Origin: Collinsella sp. AM33-4BH
GTDB taxonomy: Bacteria; Actinomycetota; Coriobacteriia; Coriobacteriales; Coriobacteriaceae
Direction of reading: 5' to 3'
Length of the DNA: 64,000 nt
Assembly (NCBI RefSeq): GCF_003469205.1
Contig: NZ_QSIN01000006.1
Span: forward strand, 3,964-67,963
In this document: positions 39,417 through 46,383 of the stretch, one piece after another
Numbering within the stretch: position 1 is the stretch's first letter
How the letters are laid out: the number at the start of each line of letters is the position of its first letter
Notes under the pieces: model-generated
Databases searched by the model: none
Told to the model about the DNA's origin: nothing
Seen by the model: the letters and a program-made list of their open reading frames with translations, nothing else
Program-made: the position numbers and the translations under genes

Positions 39417-40508
39417 ATGAAGAAGAACAAGAACTATGTGGACCTGAAGGACCAGCCGGTTCCCGAGGGCCAGCATCTGCTCGAGGTCGATGACCTTAAG
39501 ATGTATTTCCACACCGAGGATGGCGTCGTTCGCGCCGTCGACGGTGTGTCCTACACGCTCGATCGCGGTGAGACCCTGGGTGTCGTCGGCGAGTCCGGCT
39601 CCGGTAAGTCCGTGACCGCCATGACCATCATGGGCCTCATCTCGATGCCTCCGGGAAAGATTGAGGGCGGCGACGTTCGCTACCGCGGTCGTTCGATCCT
39701 CGAGATGACCGAGGAAGAAATGCAGCATATTCGCGGCAACGATATCGCGATGATCTTTCAGGATCCTATGACCTCCTTGAACCCGGTCTATAAGATCGGT
39801 AAGCAGGTGGGCGAGGGTCTTCGCTTGCACCGTGGCTATTCCAAGCAGGAGGCGCTCAAGCGTGCCACCGAGCTTTTGGACCTCGTTGGCATTCCCGAGC
39901 CCGAGAAGCGTGTCAACGAGTACCCGCACCAGTTCTCCGGCGGTATGCGTCAGCGCGTCATGATCGCCATGGCCCTTGCCTGTGATCCCGATATTCTGAT
40001 TGCCGACGAGCCCACGACTGCCCTGGACGTTACCATTCAGGCTCAGATTATTGAGCTTATGCAGGAAATGCAGGAGAAGAACGGCAACGCCATCATCATG
40101 ATTACCCATGACCTGGGCGTTGTCGCCGATATGGCCGACAAAATCATGGTTATGTACGCCGGCCGTCCTGTCGAGTTCGGTACTGCTGAGGAAATCTTCT
40201 ACGAGAGCCGCCATCCCTACACCTGGGGTCTTATTCGCTCCATCCCGGAGCAGGCCATCGATGAGAAGAAGCCGCTGACGCCGATTCACGGCAACCCGCC
40301 TTCGCTCATGAACCTGCCCGAGGGCTGCGTCTTCTCTCCTCGCTGCCCCTATGCGACGGACAAGTGCCGCAAGCAGCGCCCCGAGCGCGTTGTTACCGAG
40401 TCCGGCCACTATTCTGCGTGCCATTATTCCGGTGACCCCGAGTTCCTCAAGAACGCCCCTGAGACGTCCCGCACGCGCAAGGATTCCAAGAAGGGAGGCG
40501 AGGCGTAA
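39417..40508 (+). CDS. oligopeptide ABC transporter ATPase, OppD type
   Basis: A 363-residue ATPase. Walker A GESGSGKS is at about 58-65, the signature FSGGMRQRVMIAMAL near 178, Walker B LIADEPTTALD near 200. The C-terminal oligopeptide extension holds a cysteine pattern, GCVFSPRCPYATDKC and a further Cys in SACHY, which in Opp/Dpp ATPases is associated with a 4Fe-4S cluster. The ABC half of the fused transporter at 20361 lacks these cysteines. The next gene starts directly after its stop. Confidence 0.95.
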   Translation: MKKNKNYVDLKDQPVPEGQHLLEVDDLKMYFHTEDGVVRAVDGVSYTLDRGETLGVVGESGSGKSVTAMTIMGLISMPPGKIEGGDVRYRGRSILEMTEEEMQHIRGNDIAMIFQDPMTSLNPVYKIGKQVGEGLRLHRGYSKQEALKRATELLDLVGIPEPEKRVNEYPHQFSGGMRQRVMIAMALACDPDILIADEPTTALDVTIQAQIIELMQEMQEKNGNAIIMITHDLGVVADMADKIMVMYAGRPVEFGTAEEIFYESRHPYTWGLIRSIPEQAIDEKKPLTPIHGNPPSLMNLPEGCVFSPRCPYATDKCRKQRPERVVTESGHYSACHYSGDPEFLKNAPETSRTRKDSKKGGEA

Positions 40509-41537
40509 ATGGCAGACAATAACGAGCGCACTCCGCTGCTGAAGGTCGAGCATCTTTCTAAGGAGTTCCCCGCCGAGTCCGGCATGTTCGCCAAGCGTTT
40601 TTCCAAGCGCGTCGTCTCTGCTGTGAATGACATTTCGTTCGAGATTTATCCGGGCGAGACCTTTGGCCTGGTCGGCGAGTCTGGTTGCGGTAAGTCCACC
40701 ACGGGCCGCACCATCATGCGCCTGACGAAGCCGACGGCAGGTAAGGTGTTCTTCCAGGGCAAAGATGTTGCCGAGATGAGCAAGCACGAGATCAAGGATA
40801 TGCGTCGCGAGATGCAGTTTATCTTCCAGGATCCCTATGCTTCGCTGAACCCTCGTATGACGATTGGTGAGATCGTCTCCGAGCCCATGACCATTCATGG
40901 TGTGGGTACCAAGGAAGAGCGTATCGAGCGCGTCCGCGAGCTTCTCGACGTTGTCGGACTGAACCCCGAGCACATTAACCGCTATCCTCATGAGTTTTCC
41001 GGCGGCCAGCGTCAGCGTGTCGGCATTGCCCGTGCATTTGCGCTTAAGCCCAAGCTGATTATCTGCGACGAGCCGGTTTCCGCTCTGGATGTGTCCATTC
41101 AGGCCCAGGTTCTGAACCTGCTGAAGGAGCTCCAGGACAAGTTCGGTACGGCTTATCTCTTCATTGCTCATGACCTCTCTGTCGTACAGCATATTTCCGA
41201 CCGTGTTGCCGTTATGTACCTGGGCAAGATGGTTGAGGTTTCGGACTGGAAGACGCTCTACAGTGAGCCGCACCACCCGTACACGCAGTCGCTGCTGTCT
41301 GCTGTGCCGGTGCCCGATCCGGATATCCAGAAGACTCGTAAGCGCATCATCCTTGCCGGCGACCCGCCGTCACCGCTGGATCCGCCGACCGGTTGCCGTT
41401 TCCACACTCGCTGCCCGATTGCGCAGGGTATCTGCTCCGAGAAGCTGCCTGAGTTTAAGGAAGTCGCCCCGGGCCACTGCTGCGCGTGCCACTTCGCGGA
41501 GCCGTTCCCGATCAAGGAATCGCACATCGACCTGTAG
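40509..41537 (+). CDS. oligopeptide ABC transporter ATPase, OppF type
   Basis: A 342-residue second ATPase of the oligopeptide importer, beginning directly after the OppD-like stop. Walker [10 protein letters not shown] near 60, [13 protein letters not shown] near 117, signature [15 protein letters not shown] near 163, [11 protein letters not shown] near 188. Its C-terminal extension has the cysteine-containing motif [15 protein letters not shown] and CACHF near the end. It completes a five-gene oligopeptide import operon. The gene is followed by a 132-bp palindrome instead of a normal T-rich terminator. Confidence 0.95.
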   Translation: MADNNERTPLLKVEHLSKEFPAESGMFAKRFSKRVVSAVNDISFEIYPGETFGLVGESGCGKSTTGRTIMRLTKPTAGKVFFQGKDVAEMSKHEIKDMRREMQFIFQDPYASLNPRMTIGEIVSEPMTIHGVGTKEERIERVRELLDVVGLNPEHINRYPHEFSGGQRQRVGIARAFALKPKLIICDEPVSALDVSIQAQVLNLLKELQDKFGTAYLFIAHDLSVVQHISDRVAVMYLGKMVEVSDWKTLYSEPHHPYTQSLLSAVPVPDPDIQKTRKRIILAGDPPSPLDPPTGCRFHTRCPIAQGICSEKLPEFKEVAPGHCCACHFAEPFPIKESHIDL

Positions 41538-41553
41538 CCGGTTGTTTTCGTCC

Positions 41554-41685
41554 GGGCCCGTGCTGGACTTAGTTTTCAGAACGTCCTCGACCATGGAAAC
41601 CCCCTTATCCTGCTCCTTCGGAGCTGCGGATAAGGGGGTTTCCTGGTCTGCGGAATGTTCTGAAAACTAAGTCCAGCACGGGCCC
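41554..41685. repeat. 132-bp palindrome, family I (element A)
   Basis: Perfect 29-bp outer arms (41554-41582 with 41657-41685), perfect 16-bp inner arms (41595-41610 with 41628-41643) and an apical GCTCC-TTCG-GGAGC hairpin. The internal loop strands are GTCCTCGACCAT (41583-41594) and TGGTCTGCGGAAT (41644-41656). Reverse-complemented, these match the loop of the element at 41866. No T-run follows. It is the only structure directly after the oligopeptide operon. Confidence 0.9.
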
Positions 41686-41865
41686 TGTGTTACCGCTGCA
41701 GGGGGGGGGCGATTCCTTGATCGCTCACTTAATCTAATGGGATAGTTAGTGAGGCCGGAGCAAAAGCTCCGGCCTCCTTATATAAGGGCTCGGCAAAGCC
41801 GAGCCACTAAATTTATATCAGCCCCAGAACATATTTGAGAACTGTGCCCGGAGTACATACTCCTA
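41686..41865. other. intergenic segment with G9 tract and two hairpins
   Basis: Between two long palindromes: a run of nine G (41701-41709), a hairpin GAGGCCGGAGC/GCTCCGGCCTC (41751-41761 with 41766-41776) followed by CTTATATAA, and a second stem GGCTCGG/CCGAGCC (41787-41805). The first hairpin could terminate transcription. No open frame of note. Confidence 0.6.
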
Positions 41866-41990
41866 GGGCCGGAATGAGGTTGCTTTCCAACGCATTCCGC
41901 AGGGGGCGGCATTATTTTGTAGCGCGAAGCGCGAATCAAAATAATGCCGCATGCCCGAGGACGCGTTGGAAAGCAACCTCATTCCGGCCC
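41866..41990. repeat. 125-bp palindrome, family I (element B)
   Basis: Perfect 28-bp outer arms (41866-41893 with 41963-41990), perfect 14-bp inner arms (41906-41919 with 41937-41950) and a GCGC-GAA-GCGC apex. The loop strands are ATTCCGCAGGGG (41894-41905) and ATGCCCGAGGAC (41951-41962). Arms bear no similarity to those of element A, but the architecture and loop do. Lies upstream of the tRNA-Leu promoter. Confidence 0.9.
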
Positions 41991-42028
41991 GAACAGGTCC
42001 GTCTACCAGCGCATTTACAAATTCGTAA

Positions 42029-42077
42029 ACTTTTTTGAAAAAAGTGCTTGCACAGTTCTCGAATCATAGGTTATTAT
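42029..42077 (+). promoter_or_regulatory. tRNA-Leu promoter with upstream palindrome
   Basis: ACTTTTTT-G-AAAAAAGT (42029-42045) is a 17-bp perfect palindrome directly before TTGCAC (-35, 42048-42053); TATTAT (42072-42077) is the -10 at 18 bp spacing. The palindrome plus CTTG recurs at the other two tRNA promoters in the window. Confidence 0.75.
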
Positions 42078-42134
42078 CTTCCTCGTTGAACGCGCGGGTC
42101 CAACAAAACGAACCGCGAATCAACAACATAGCAT

Positions 42135-42224
42135 GTCGGAGTGGCGGAATTGGCAGACGCGCTAGCTTGAGGTGCTAGTGACCGCTTTTTGGTCATGCGG
42201 GTTCAAGTCCCGCCTCCGACACCA
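42135..42224 (+). tRNA. tRNA-Leu (GAG)
   Basis: Class II tRNA with acceptor stem GTCGGAG (42135-42141) pairing with CTCCGAC (42214-42220), the anticodon arm CTAGC-TTGAGGT-GCTAG giving anticodon GAG, a long variable arm, and T-loop GTTCAAGTC. CCA is encoded (42222-42224). Confidence 0.97.
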
Positions 42225-42235
42225 TCGCATTTGAG

Positions 42236-42258
42236 AAGCCTCTTCGGAGGCTTTTTTG
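42236..42258 (+). terminator. tRNA-Leu terminator
   Basis: AGCCTC, loop TTCG, GAGGCT, followed by TTTTTT. Short, efficient-looking terminator. Confidence 0.9.
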
Positions 42259-42283
42259 TTACCGATAGACGGTGAGGTCCACG

Positions 42284-44629
42284 ATGGAAACGCTTGAACG
42301 CAACGAGTGGGCAGACGTTGCCCAACTAGTCGAGATCACGAGCGATGCTGTCATCATCTGCGAGCTCGACGGAACCATTCTGCATGTGAATAATCGCTTA
42401 CTTGGTTTGATGTGCGAGGAACGCGCCGACGTCATCGGCGGAGATGTTAAAGACGTCCTGTACTCGTCCGCTTTTGAACGTGCGACGGAACATCGTCTGC
42501 CATTTGAAACTGATGGCTCCGAGAACGAACTGATGCTCAAGCTGAGTGACGGCTCTTTTATTCCCGTCTTGGTTCGTGCGGGCTCCGTAACGCCTCCACA
42601 CATCTTTGGGCGCCGCGCACCACGTGTCCTGGTGGTGCTTCACAGTATCGAGGAACAGTATTCTCACGACCGGCAACTCAAGCGTGCGCTTTCGGAGCTT
42701 AGAGTGGCGAACAAGCGCCTCTCTGGCACGCTCTCGGTCATTATGAGTACCGTGGGCTCCGATGAGCTGCCCAGCCTACTTGATACCGTTTTGAACCAGC
42801 TTGTAGGAACGCTCGATGCTTCGGGTGCCGCTATCTATTTTTCTGAGAGCGGTGGTTTTAAACTTCGCGGTGTTTCCAAGGAGCTGTACGACAGCTACCT
42901 GCCTGAGTTTTTGCCGTATGGCGCTGGCATTCCGACGTATGTTCTTCGTGAGTCGCGTGCCTGTCGCTTGTCGATTCAACAGGACCTTGAGGGTGATAAG
43001 GTCGCCTCCGGTATGTTCATGGATCTGGACAATCGTTCTAAGCACCTGTTGCGCATGCAGGATATGCCTCCGTACCGCAGCGAGATCTGTCTTCCCGTTT
43101 TTTACGGTACGCAGATCCTTGGCGTGCTGGAAGTTGGTTGGAAACGCCCTCAGGCACCGCTCGCCTATGACGTTAATGTGCTCGAGGTCATTTGCGATTA
43201 CCTGTCTATCCAGCTGGTCGGCATGGCATCGAGCCTTCGCTCCCGTCGCACGGCCGAGCTTGGCCGCTCGCTCAATGTCTTGCGTGACGAGTTGTTTACC
43301 TTTCTAGACGATTCCGCCGCGGCTACCCAGGTGGTATCGTCCGAGATCTGCAATATGCTCAACTGCCATTTTTGCCCTATTGAGTATGACGCCAGTCTGG
43401 ATTCCTACGTCATAGATTTTGAAGGCGGCAGCCGCGTTGCTTTGCCGGACGATCCCGAGAAGCTTTTCTTTTCCACGACGGCGCCAGCGGCACGTCTGGG
43501 GGCTGGCCCTGATGGCTTTGAGGCATCTGTTTTGGGCGGCACGAGCGCCGAGGACCTTAAACACGTCCGTATAACTCGCGTTGACGAATCGATGCCTATG
43601 GGAGGCTGGCTTAGGGCGCATGGCCTGCCTTGCCAGGGTCTCTACGTCGACGCCGGCATCGAGGCGGGGCGCCCGCGCTCTGAGGGCGATGGCAAGCACA
43701 GTAACGACGCGATCGTTCCTGCTTCTGTTGCGAAGGGCCCGACGACGCGCGCGCTGCTGCTTCGTGATGGTAGCCAAGAGCCGATTGATGACCTTGAATA
43801 TGACTACTTGGTGCACTTGGCTCATGACTTTGAACTGATCTATGAAGGCGAATCTCAAAAGCGTGAGGAGCGCCATATCGCTCAGACCCTTCAGATTGGC
43901 ATGAGAAATTCACTGGGGGATGTTCCGGGAATCGCCGCCGATTCGGTGTACCTGTCGGCCACGAACTCGGCGTTGGTCGGCGGCGATTTCTATACGCTCA
44001 TCCGTCTTCCCGACGATTGCGCCGTCATGATTCTGGGCGATGTGTCTGGCAAAGGCATTGAGGCTGCATCGATGTCCGCGCTCGTCAAGACGGCCCTGAC
44101 GGCATATGCCTGGGAGGGCGCTGGGCCGGCCCGCATGGCACGCTCCCTTAACAGCATGCTCATGGGCTTTTCAAGGGTCGAGACGTTCGTGACGGCCTTT
44201 ATCGCCAAGATTGACCTTAAAGCCGGACGTGCAACGTATTGTTCGGCGGGCCATCCTCCGACCATGGTCATCAGGCCAGAGTCGATGCCGCTGGGTGGCG
44301 GCGAGGCCCGTGGGGGGGAGGTCGAGCTGCTTGGATGCCAATCGGGGGTAATCGGTGCCTTTGAGAGCATGGTATACGAGACAGGCGTGTTTACGTTCGC
44401 TCCTGGTGACATGCTATTTATGTACACCGACGGAACAATCGAAGCGCGTGACCGCTCGGGTGCTTTCTTTGGCGAGCAGCGCCTTCGCGACCTTCTGCTC
44501 TCTGTCTCGGGTGAGGGCGTGTCGGGCATTTGCGGCAAGGTCTTGGGCGAGCTTGACCGATTTACCGAATCGGCGCTGGACGATGACATTGCATTGGTGT
44601 CCCTTGAGTTTTTACGGGGTCGTTCATAG
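42284..44629 (+). CDS. PAS/GAF-regulated SpoIIE-type PP2C phosphatase
   Basis: A 781-residue cytoplasmic protein phosphatase. Residues about 10-115 form a PAS-like sensor (DAVIICELDGTILHVN), about 160-310 a GAF domain, about 320-530 a second less clear sensor region, and 560-775 the SpoIIE/RsbU phosphatase. Metal-binding motifs are intact: GGDFY (about 565), GDVSGKGIEAA (about 587), SAGHPP, YTDGTIEARD and DDDIALV. Such enzymes dephosphorylate anti-sigma factor antagonists, releasing a sigma factor. The next gene encodes a likely substrate domain. ATG 42284 follows GAGGT; a GTG at 42272 is the alternative. No transmembrane segment, so the signal is probably intracellular. Confidence 0.9.
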   Translation: METLERNEWADVAQLVEITSDAVIICELDGTILHVNNRLLGLMCEERADVIGGDVKDVLYSSAFERATEHRLPFETDGSENELMLKLSDGSFIPVLVRAGSVTPPHIFGRRAPRVLVVLHSIEEQYSHDRQLKRALSELRVANKRLSGTLSVIMSTVGSDELPSLLDTVLNQLVGTLDASGAAIYFSESGGFKLRGVSKELYDSYLPEFLPYGAGIPTYVLRESRACRLSIQQDLEGDKVASGMFMDLDNRSKHLLRMQDMPPYRSEICLPVFYGTQILGVLEVGWKRPQAPLAYDVNVLEVICDYLSIQLVGMASSLRSRRTAELGRSLNVLRDELFTFLDDSAAATQVVSSEICNMLNCHFCPIEYDASLDSYVIDFEGGSRVALPDDPEKLFFSTTAPAARLGAGPDGFEASVLGGTSAEDLKHVRITRVDESMPMGGWLRAHGLPCQGLYVDAGIEAGRPRSEGDGKHSNDAIVPASVAKGPTTRALLLRDGSQEPIDDLEYDYLVHLAHDFELIYEGESQKREERHIAQTLQIGMRNSLGDVPGIAADSVYLSATNSALVGGDFYTLIRLPDDCAVMILGDVSGKGIEAASMSALVKTALTAYAWEGAGPARMARSLNSMLMGFSRVETFVTAFIAKIDLKAGRATYCSAGHPPTMVIRPESMPLGGGEARGGEVELLGCQSGVIGAFESMVYETGVFTFAPGDMLFMYTDGTIEARDRSGAFFGEQRLRDLLLSVSGEGVSGICGKVLGELDRFTESALDDDIALVSLEFLRGRS

Positions 44630-44707
44630 ACGACGCTGGGCGGGCTGAATCCGTACGGTTGGGGAAACGAATGCATCGAGTGGGCTTTTTTGGGGAACCA
44701 TGGTCGT

Positions 44708-45454
44708 ATGAATGAGTGGAATGACATAGTGGTTTTGACGCCACCAGGCGATATCGACATCGCCACGGTGCCTGCGCTGCGTCGGCGGTTGGATGCTTTG
44801 ATTGGCCGCGGCGTGCGTCGTGTCGTCATCAACTGCCAGGCTGTTAGCTTTATCGATTCGACGGGCTTGGCATTCCTGCTTACGCGCGCTCGTGAGCTCA
44901 TGAGGCGAGAAGGCCTGCTTTCGCTCGTCAATGCATCAGGTGAAGTTGTTCGCTTTTTGGAGATTGCCCGTCTTGTCGATATTCTTCATGTCGCGGGGCC
45001 GGCACGGGAGTCTATTCCCGCCATTCCGGTGGGGGAGCTGCCTCGCTGGAGTAAGAGCGTCGAGGTCCGTCAGGGTATCGAGAATCTTCCATACTACCGA
45101 CATCGCATCGCCGAACTCCTTGAATCGCTTCCGTTGCGCCGTGACGAGCGCTACGATGTCGCGTTGGCGTCGGGGGAGGCGCTGGGTAATGCCTATGACC
45201 ATGCGGGCGGTATCGGGTGCGTCCTGACGGTTCAGGCCTATGGCGATCGCGTTGTGGTTGAGGTGCTTGATCGAGGTGCCGGCTATTCTATCGATGAAAC
45301 GAGCGAACCGGTCGCATCAGAGGAGCGCGGCCGTGGTATCAAGCTTATGCGTATGCTCGTCGATAACGTGGAGGTTGCTCGTCGTACGGACGGCGCCGGC
45401 ACGCGCGTGCAGATGGTGAAGCTGTTTAGCGGAGCGCTGGAGTCGTGTGCCTAG
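44708..45454 (+). CDS. STAS anti-sigma antagonist fused to anti-sigma-type kinase
   Basis: A 248-residue protein joining two normally separate partner-switching proteins. Residues 1-100 are a STAS domain with the phosphorylatable serine in IDSTG (Ser51). Residues about 115-245 are an RsbW/SpoIIAB-type GHKL ATPase: N-box GEALGNAYDHAGG (about 160-172), G1 box DRGAGY and G2 box GRGIKLM. The upstream phosphatase is an obvious partner. Start choice is uncertain: ATG 44708, or TTG 44690, which would add six residues. No sigma factor gene is adjacent, so the downstream target is unknown. A stand-alone regulator with kinase and substrate in one chain is the simplest reading. Confidence 0.85.
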   Translation: MNEWNDIVVLTPPGDIDIATVPALRRRLDALIGRGVRRVVINCQAVSFIDSTGLAFLLTRARELMRREGLLSLVNASGEVVRFLEIARLVDILHVAGPARESIPAIPVGELPRWSKSVEVRQGIENLPYYRHRIAELLESLPLRRDERYDVALASGEALGNAYDHAGGIGCVLTVQAYGDRVVVEVLDRGAGYSIDETSEPVASEERGRGIKLMRMLVDNVEVARRTDGAGTRVQMVKLFSGALESCA

Positions 45455-45499
45455 CCAATCGCTTTAGCGCGTTTAGCTACTAAGAACATGCGGCAGACA

Positions 45500-45547
45500 A
45501 GTTTTTTGAAAAAAGTACTTGCGTCTTTTGGACAACTCGCGTAAATT
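45500..45547 (+). promoter_or_regulatory. promoter of the tRNA Gly-Cys-Gly cluster
   Basis: AGTTTTTTGAAAAAAGT (45500-45516) precedes TTGCGT (-35, 45519-45524) and TAAATT (-10, 45542-45547) at 17 bp. Same arrangement as before tRNA-Leu. Confidence 0.75.
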
Positions 45548-45559
45548 AATAACCCGCAA

Positions 45560-45635
45560 GCGGACATGGCTCAGTTGGTAGAGCACAACCTTGCCAAGGT
45601 TGGGGTCGCGGGTTCGAGCCCCGTTGTCCGCTCCA
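45560..45635 (+). tRNA. tRNA-Gly (GCC), copy 1
   Basis: Acceptor GCGGACA/TGTCCGC, anticodon arm CAACC-TTGCCAA-GGTTG (anticodon GCC, 45593-45595), T-arm GGTTCGAGCC. Encoded CCA at 45633-45635. Sequence is identical to copies 2 and 3. Confidence 0.98.
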
Positions 45636-45669
45636 TTGCATTTCTGGACCGTTTAAGCGGTCCTTTTTC

Positions 45670-45743
45670 GGCGAAGTGGCCAAGTGGTAAGGCAGAGGCC
45701 TGCAAAGCCTTTACCCCCGGTTCGAATCCGGGCTTCGCCTCCA
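45670..45743 (+). tRNA. tRNA-Cys (GCA)
   Basis: Acceptor GGCGAAG (45670-45676) with CTTCGCC (45733-45739), anticodon loop CTGCAAA giving GCA, T-arm GGTTCGAATCC, and encoded CCA at 45741-45743. Lies between two tRNA-Gly genes in one cluster. Confidence 0.97.
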
Positions 45744-45785
45744 GGCAACATCCGGGCGCTCCGGCGCCCGTTTTGTTTTACATAT

Positions 45786-45861
45786 GCGGACATGGCTCAG
45801 TTGGTAGAGCACAACCTTGCCAAGGTTGGGGTCGCGGGTTCGAGCCCCGTTGTCCGCTCCA
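45786..45861 (+). tRNA. tRNA-Gly (GCC), copy 2
   Basis: Identical in sequence to the copy at 45560, including the encoded CCA (45859-45861). Its 3' end (45844-45862) is repeated at 46031-46049. Followed by a terminator. Confidence 0.98.
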
Positions 45862-45869
45862 AACGCAGC

Positions 45870-45899
45870 AGCCCGACTACTACGGTAGCCGGGCTTTTT
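45870..45899 (+). terminator. tRNA cluster terminator
   Basis: AGCCCG...CTAC pairs with GTAG...CGGGCT (one mismatch), followed by TTTTT. Confidence 0.85.
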
Positions 45900-45916
45900 C
45901 GTACCCATCGCTTGGG

Positions 45917-45942
45917 CTCGAACCCGAGAGGGAGCGAGCGTT
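45917..45942 (+). repeat. 26-bp direct repeat, copy 1
   Basis: The segment beginning CTCGAACCCGAGAGG and ending GGAGCGAGCGTT is repeated exactly at 46262-46287. The two copies flank the region containing the tRNA-Gly 3' fragment and the palindrome at 46095. The central AACCCGAG is reminiscent of a reverse-oriented tRNA T-arm. Confidence 0.85.
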
Positions 45943-46030
45943 AAGCAAACGCGGAGCGTTTGTAGCGAGCTGGCGAGGACGCCGGCAGGCGGCCGAAGCC
46001 GGTGCGGATCCGCGAAGCGAATACGCAGAC

Positions 46031-46049
46031 GCCCCGTTGTCCGCTCCAA
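46031..46049 (+). pseudogene. 3' fragment of tRNA-Gly
   Basis: GCCCCGTTGTCCGCTCCAA repeats exactly the last 16 bases of tRNA-Gly plus CCA and one more base (45844-45862). No cloverleaf precedes it: the 5' part is replaced by unrelated GC-rich sequence with small hairpins. It keeps its own downstream terminator, so it may be the remnant of another tRNA-Gly gene or of an integration event. Confidence 0.8.
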
Positions 46050-46056
46050 CTATCTT

Positions 46057-46083
46057 ACGCGGTTCTAACGAACCGCGTTTTTT
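46057..46083 (+). terminator. terminator behind the tRNA-Gly fragment
   Basis: ACGCGGTT (46057-46064) pairs with AACCGCGT (46071-46078), followed by TTTTT. The same kind of terminator that follows intact tRNA genes here. Confidence 0.85.
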
Positions 46084-46094
46084 GTTGACGCTGT

Positions 46095-46197
46095 GCGAGC
46101 CCCGGGCACCCCATCTTGCCCCTCAATCGTCGGTCGCGTACATAAAGTACGCTTCCCTCCTCTTTCGCGGCAACTTGGGGCACCCGGAGCCCGCTCG
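46095..46197. repeat. long palindromic element, family II (second copy)
   Basis: About 103 bp. Outer arms GCGAGC/GCTCGC and the CACCCCA.../...TGGGGCACCC region pair imperfectly; inner TTGCC/GGCAA. The apical stem GCGTAC-ATAAA-GTACGC and the loop strands match the element at 27250 on the opposite strand (about 35 of 40 core positions), while the arms are different. Confidence 0.75.
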
Positions 46198-46261
46198 CTG
46201 TCGTGGCCGGAGGAGTGGGCCTTCCGTTCTTTTCACTGATCGATCGATTCGTCCCAGGAGA

Positions 46262-46287
46262 CTCGAACCCGAGAGGGAGCGAGCGTT
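46262..46287 (+). repeat. 26-bp direct repeat, copy 2
   Basis: Exact copy of 45917-45942, 345 bp downstream. It lies about 100 bp upstream of the alpha-glucosidase start. The stretch 45900-46383 contains no convincing gene; it holds these repeats, the tRNA fragment, a terminator and the palindrome. Confidence 0.85.
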
Positions 46288-46383
46288 TGGGGCGTGGCTG
46301 TGGCGTTGTTTGCCGCGAATGTCCGCTTTGGGCGTATCATCGTGGGCATCTCGCAAAACCTCGTTGCAAGGGAGACTCATCCC

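Noticed and set aside
39282..41276. 664-codon minus-strand frame opposite the oligopeptide ATPase genes
   Set aside because: Antisense shadow of two ABC ATPases with intact Walker motifs; no ribosome site and no family resemblance.
45955..46030. GCGAGGAC in the tRNA remnant region as another family I palindrome
   Set aside because: Only six bases of the loop motif match and no long pairing arms are present.
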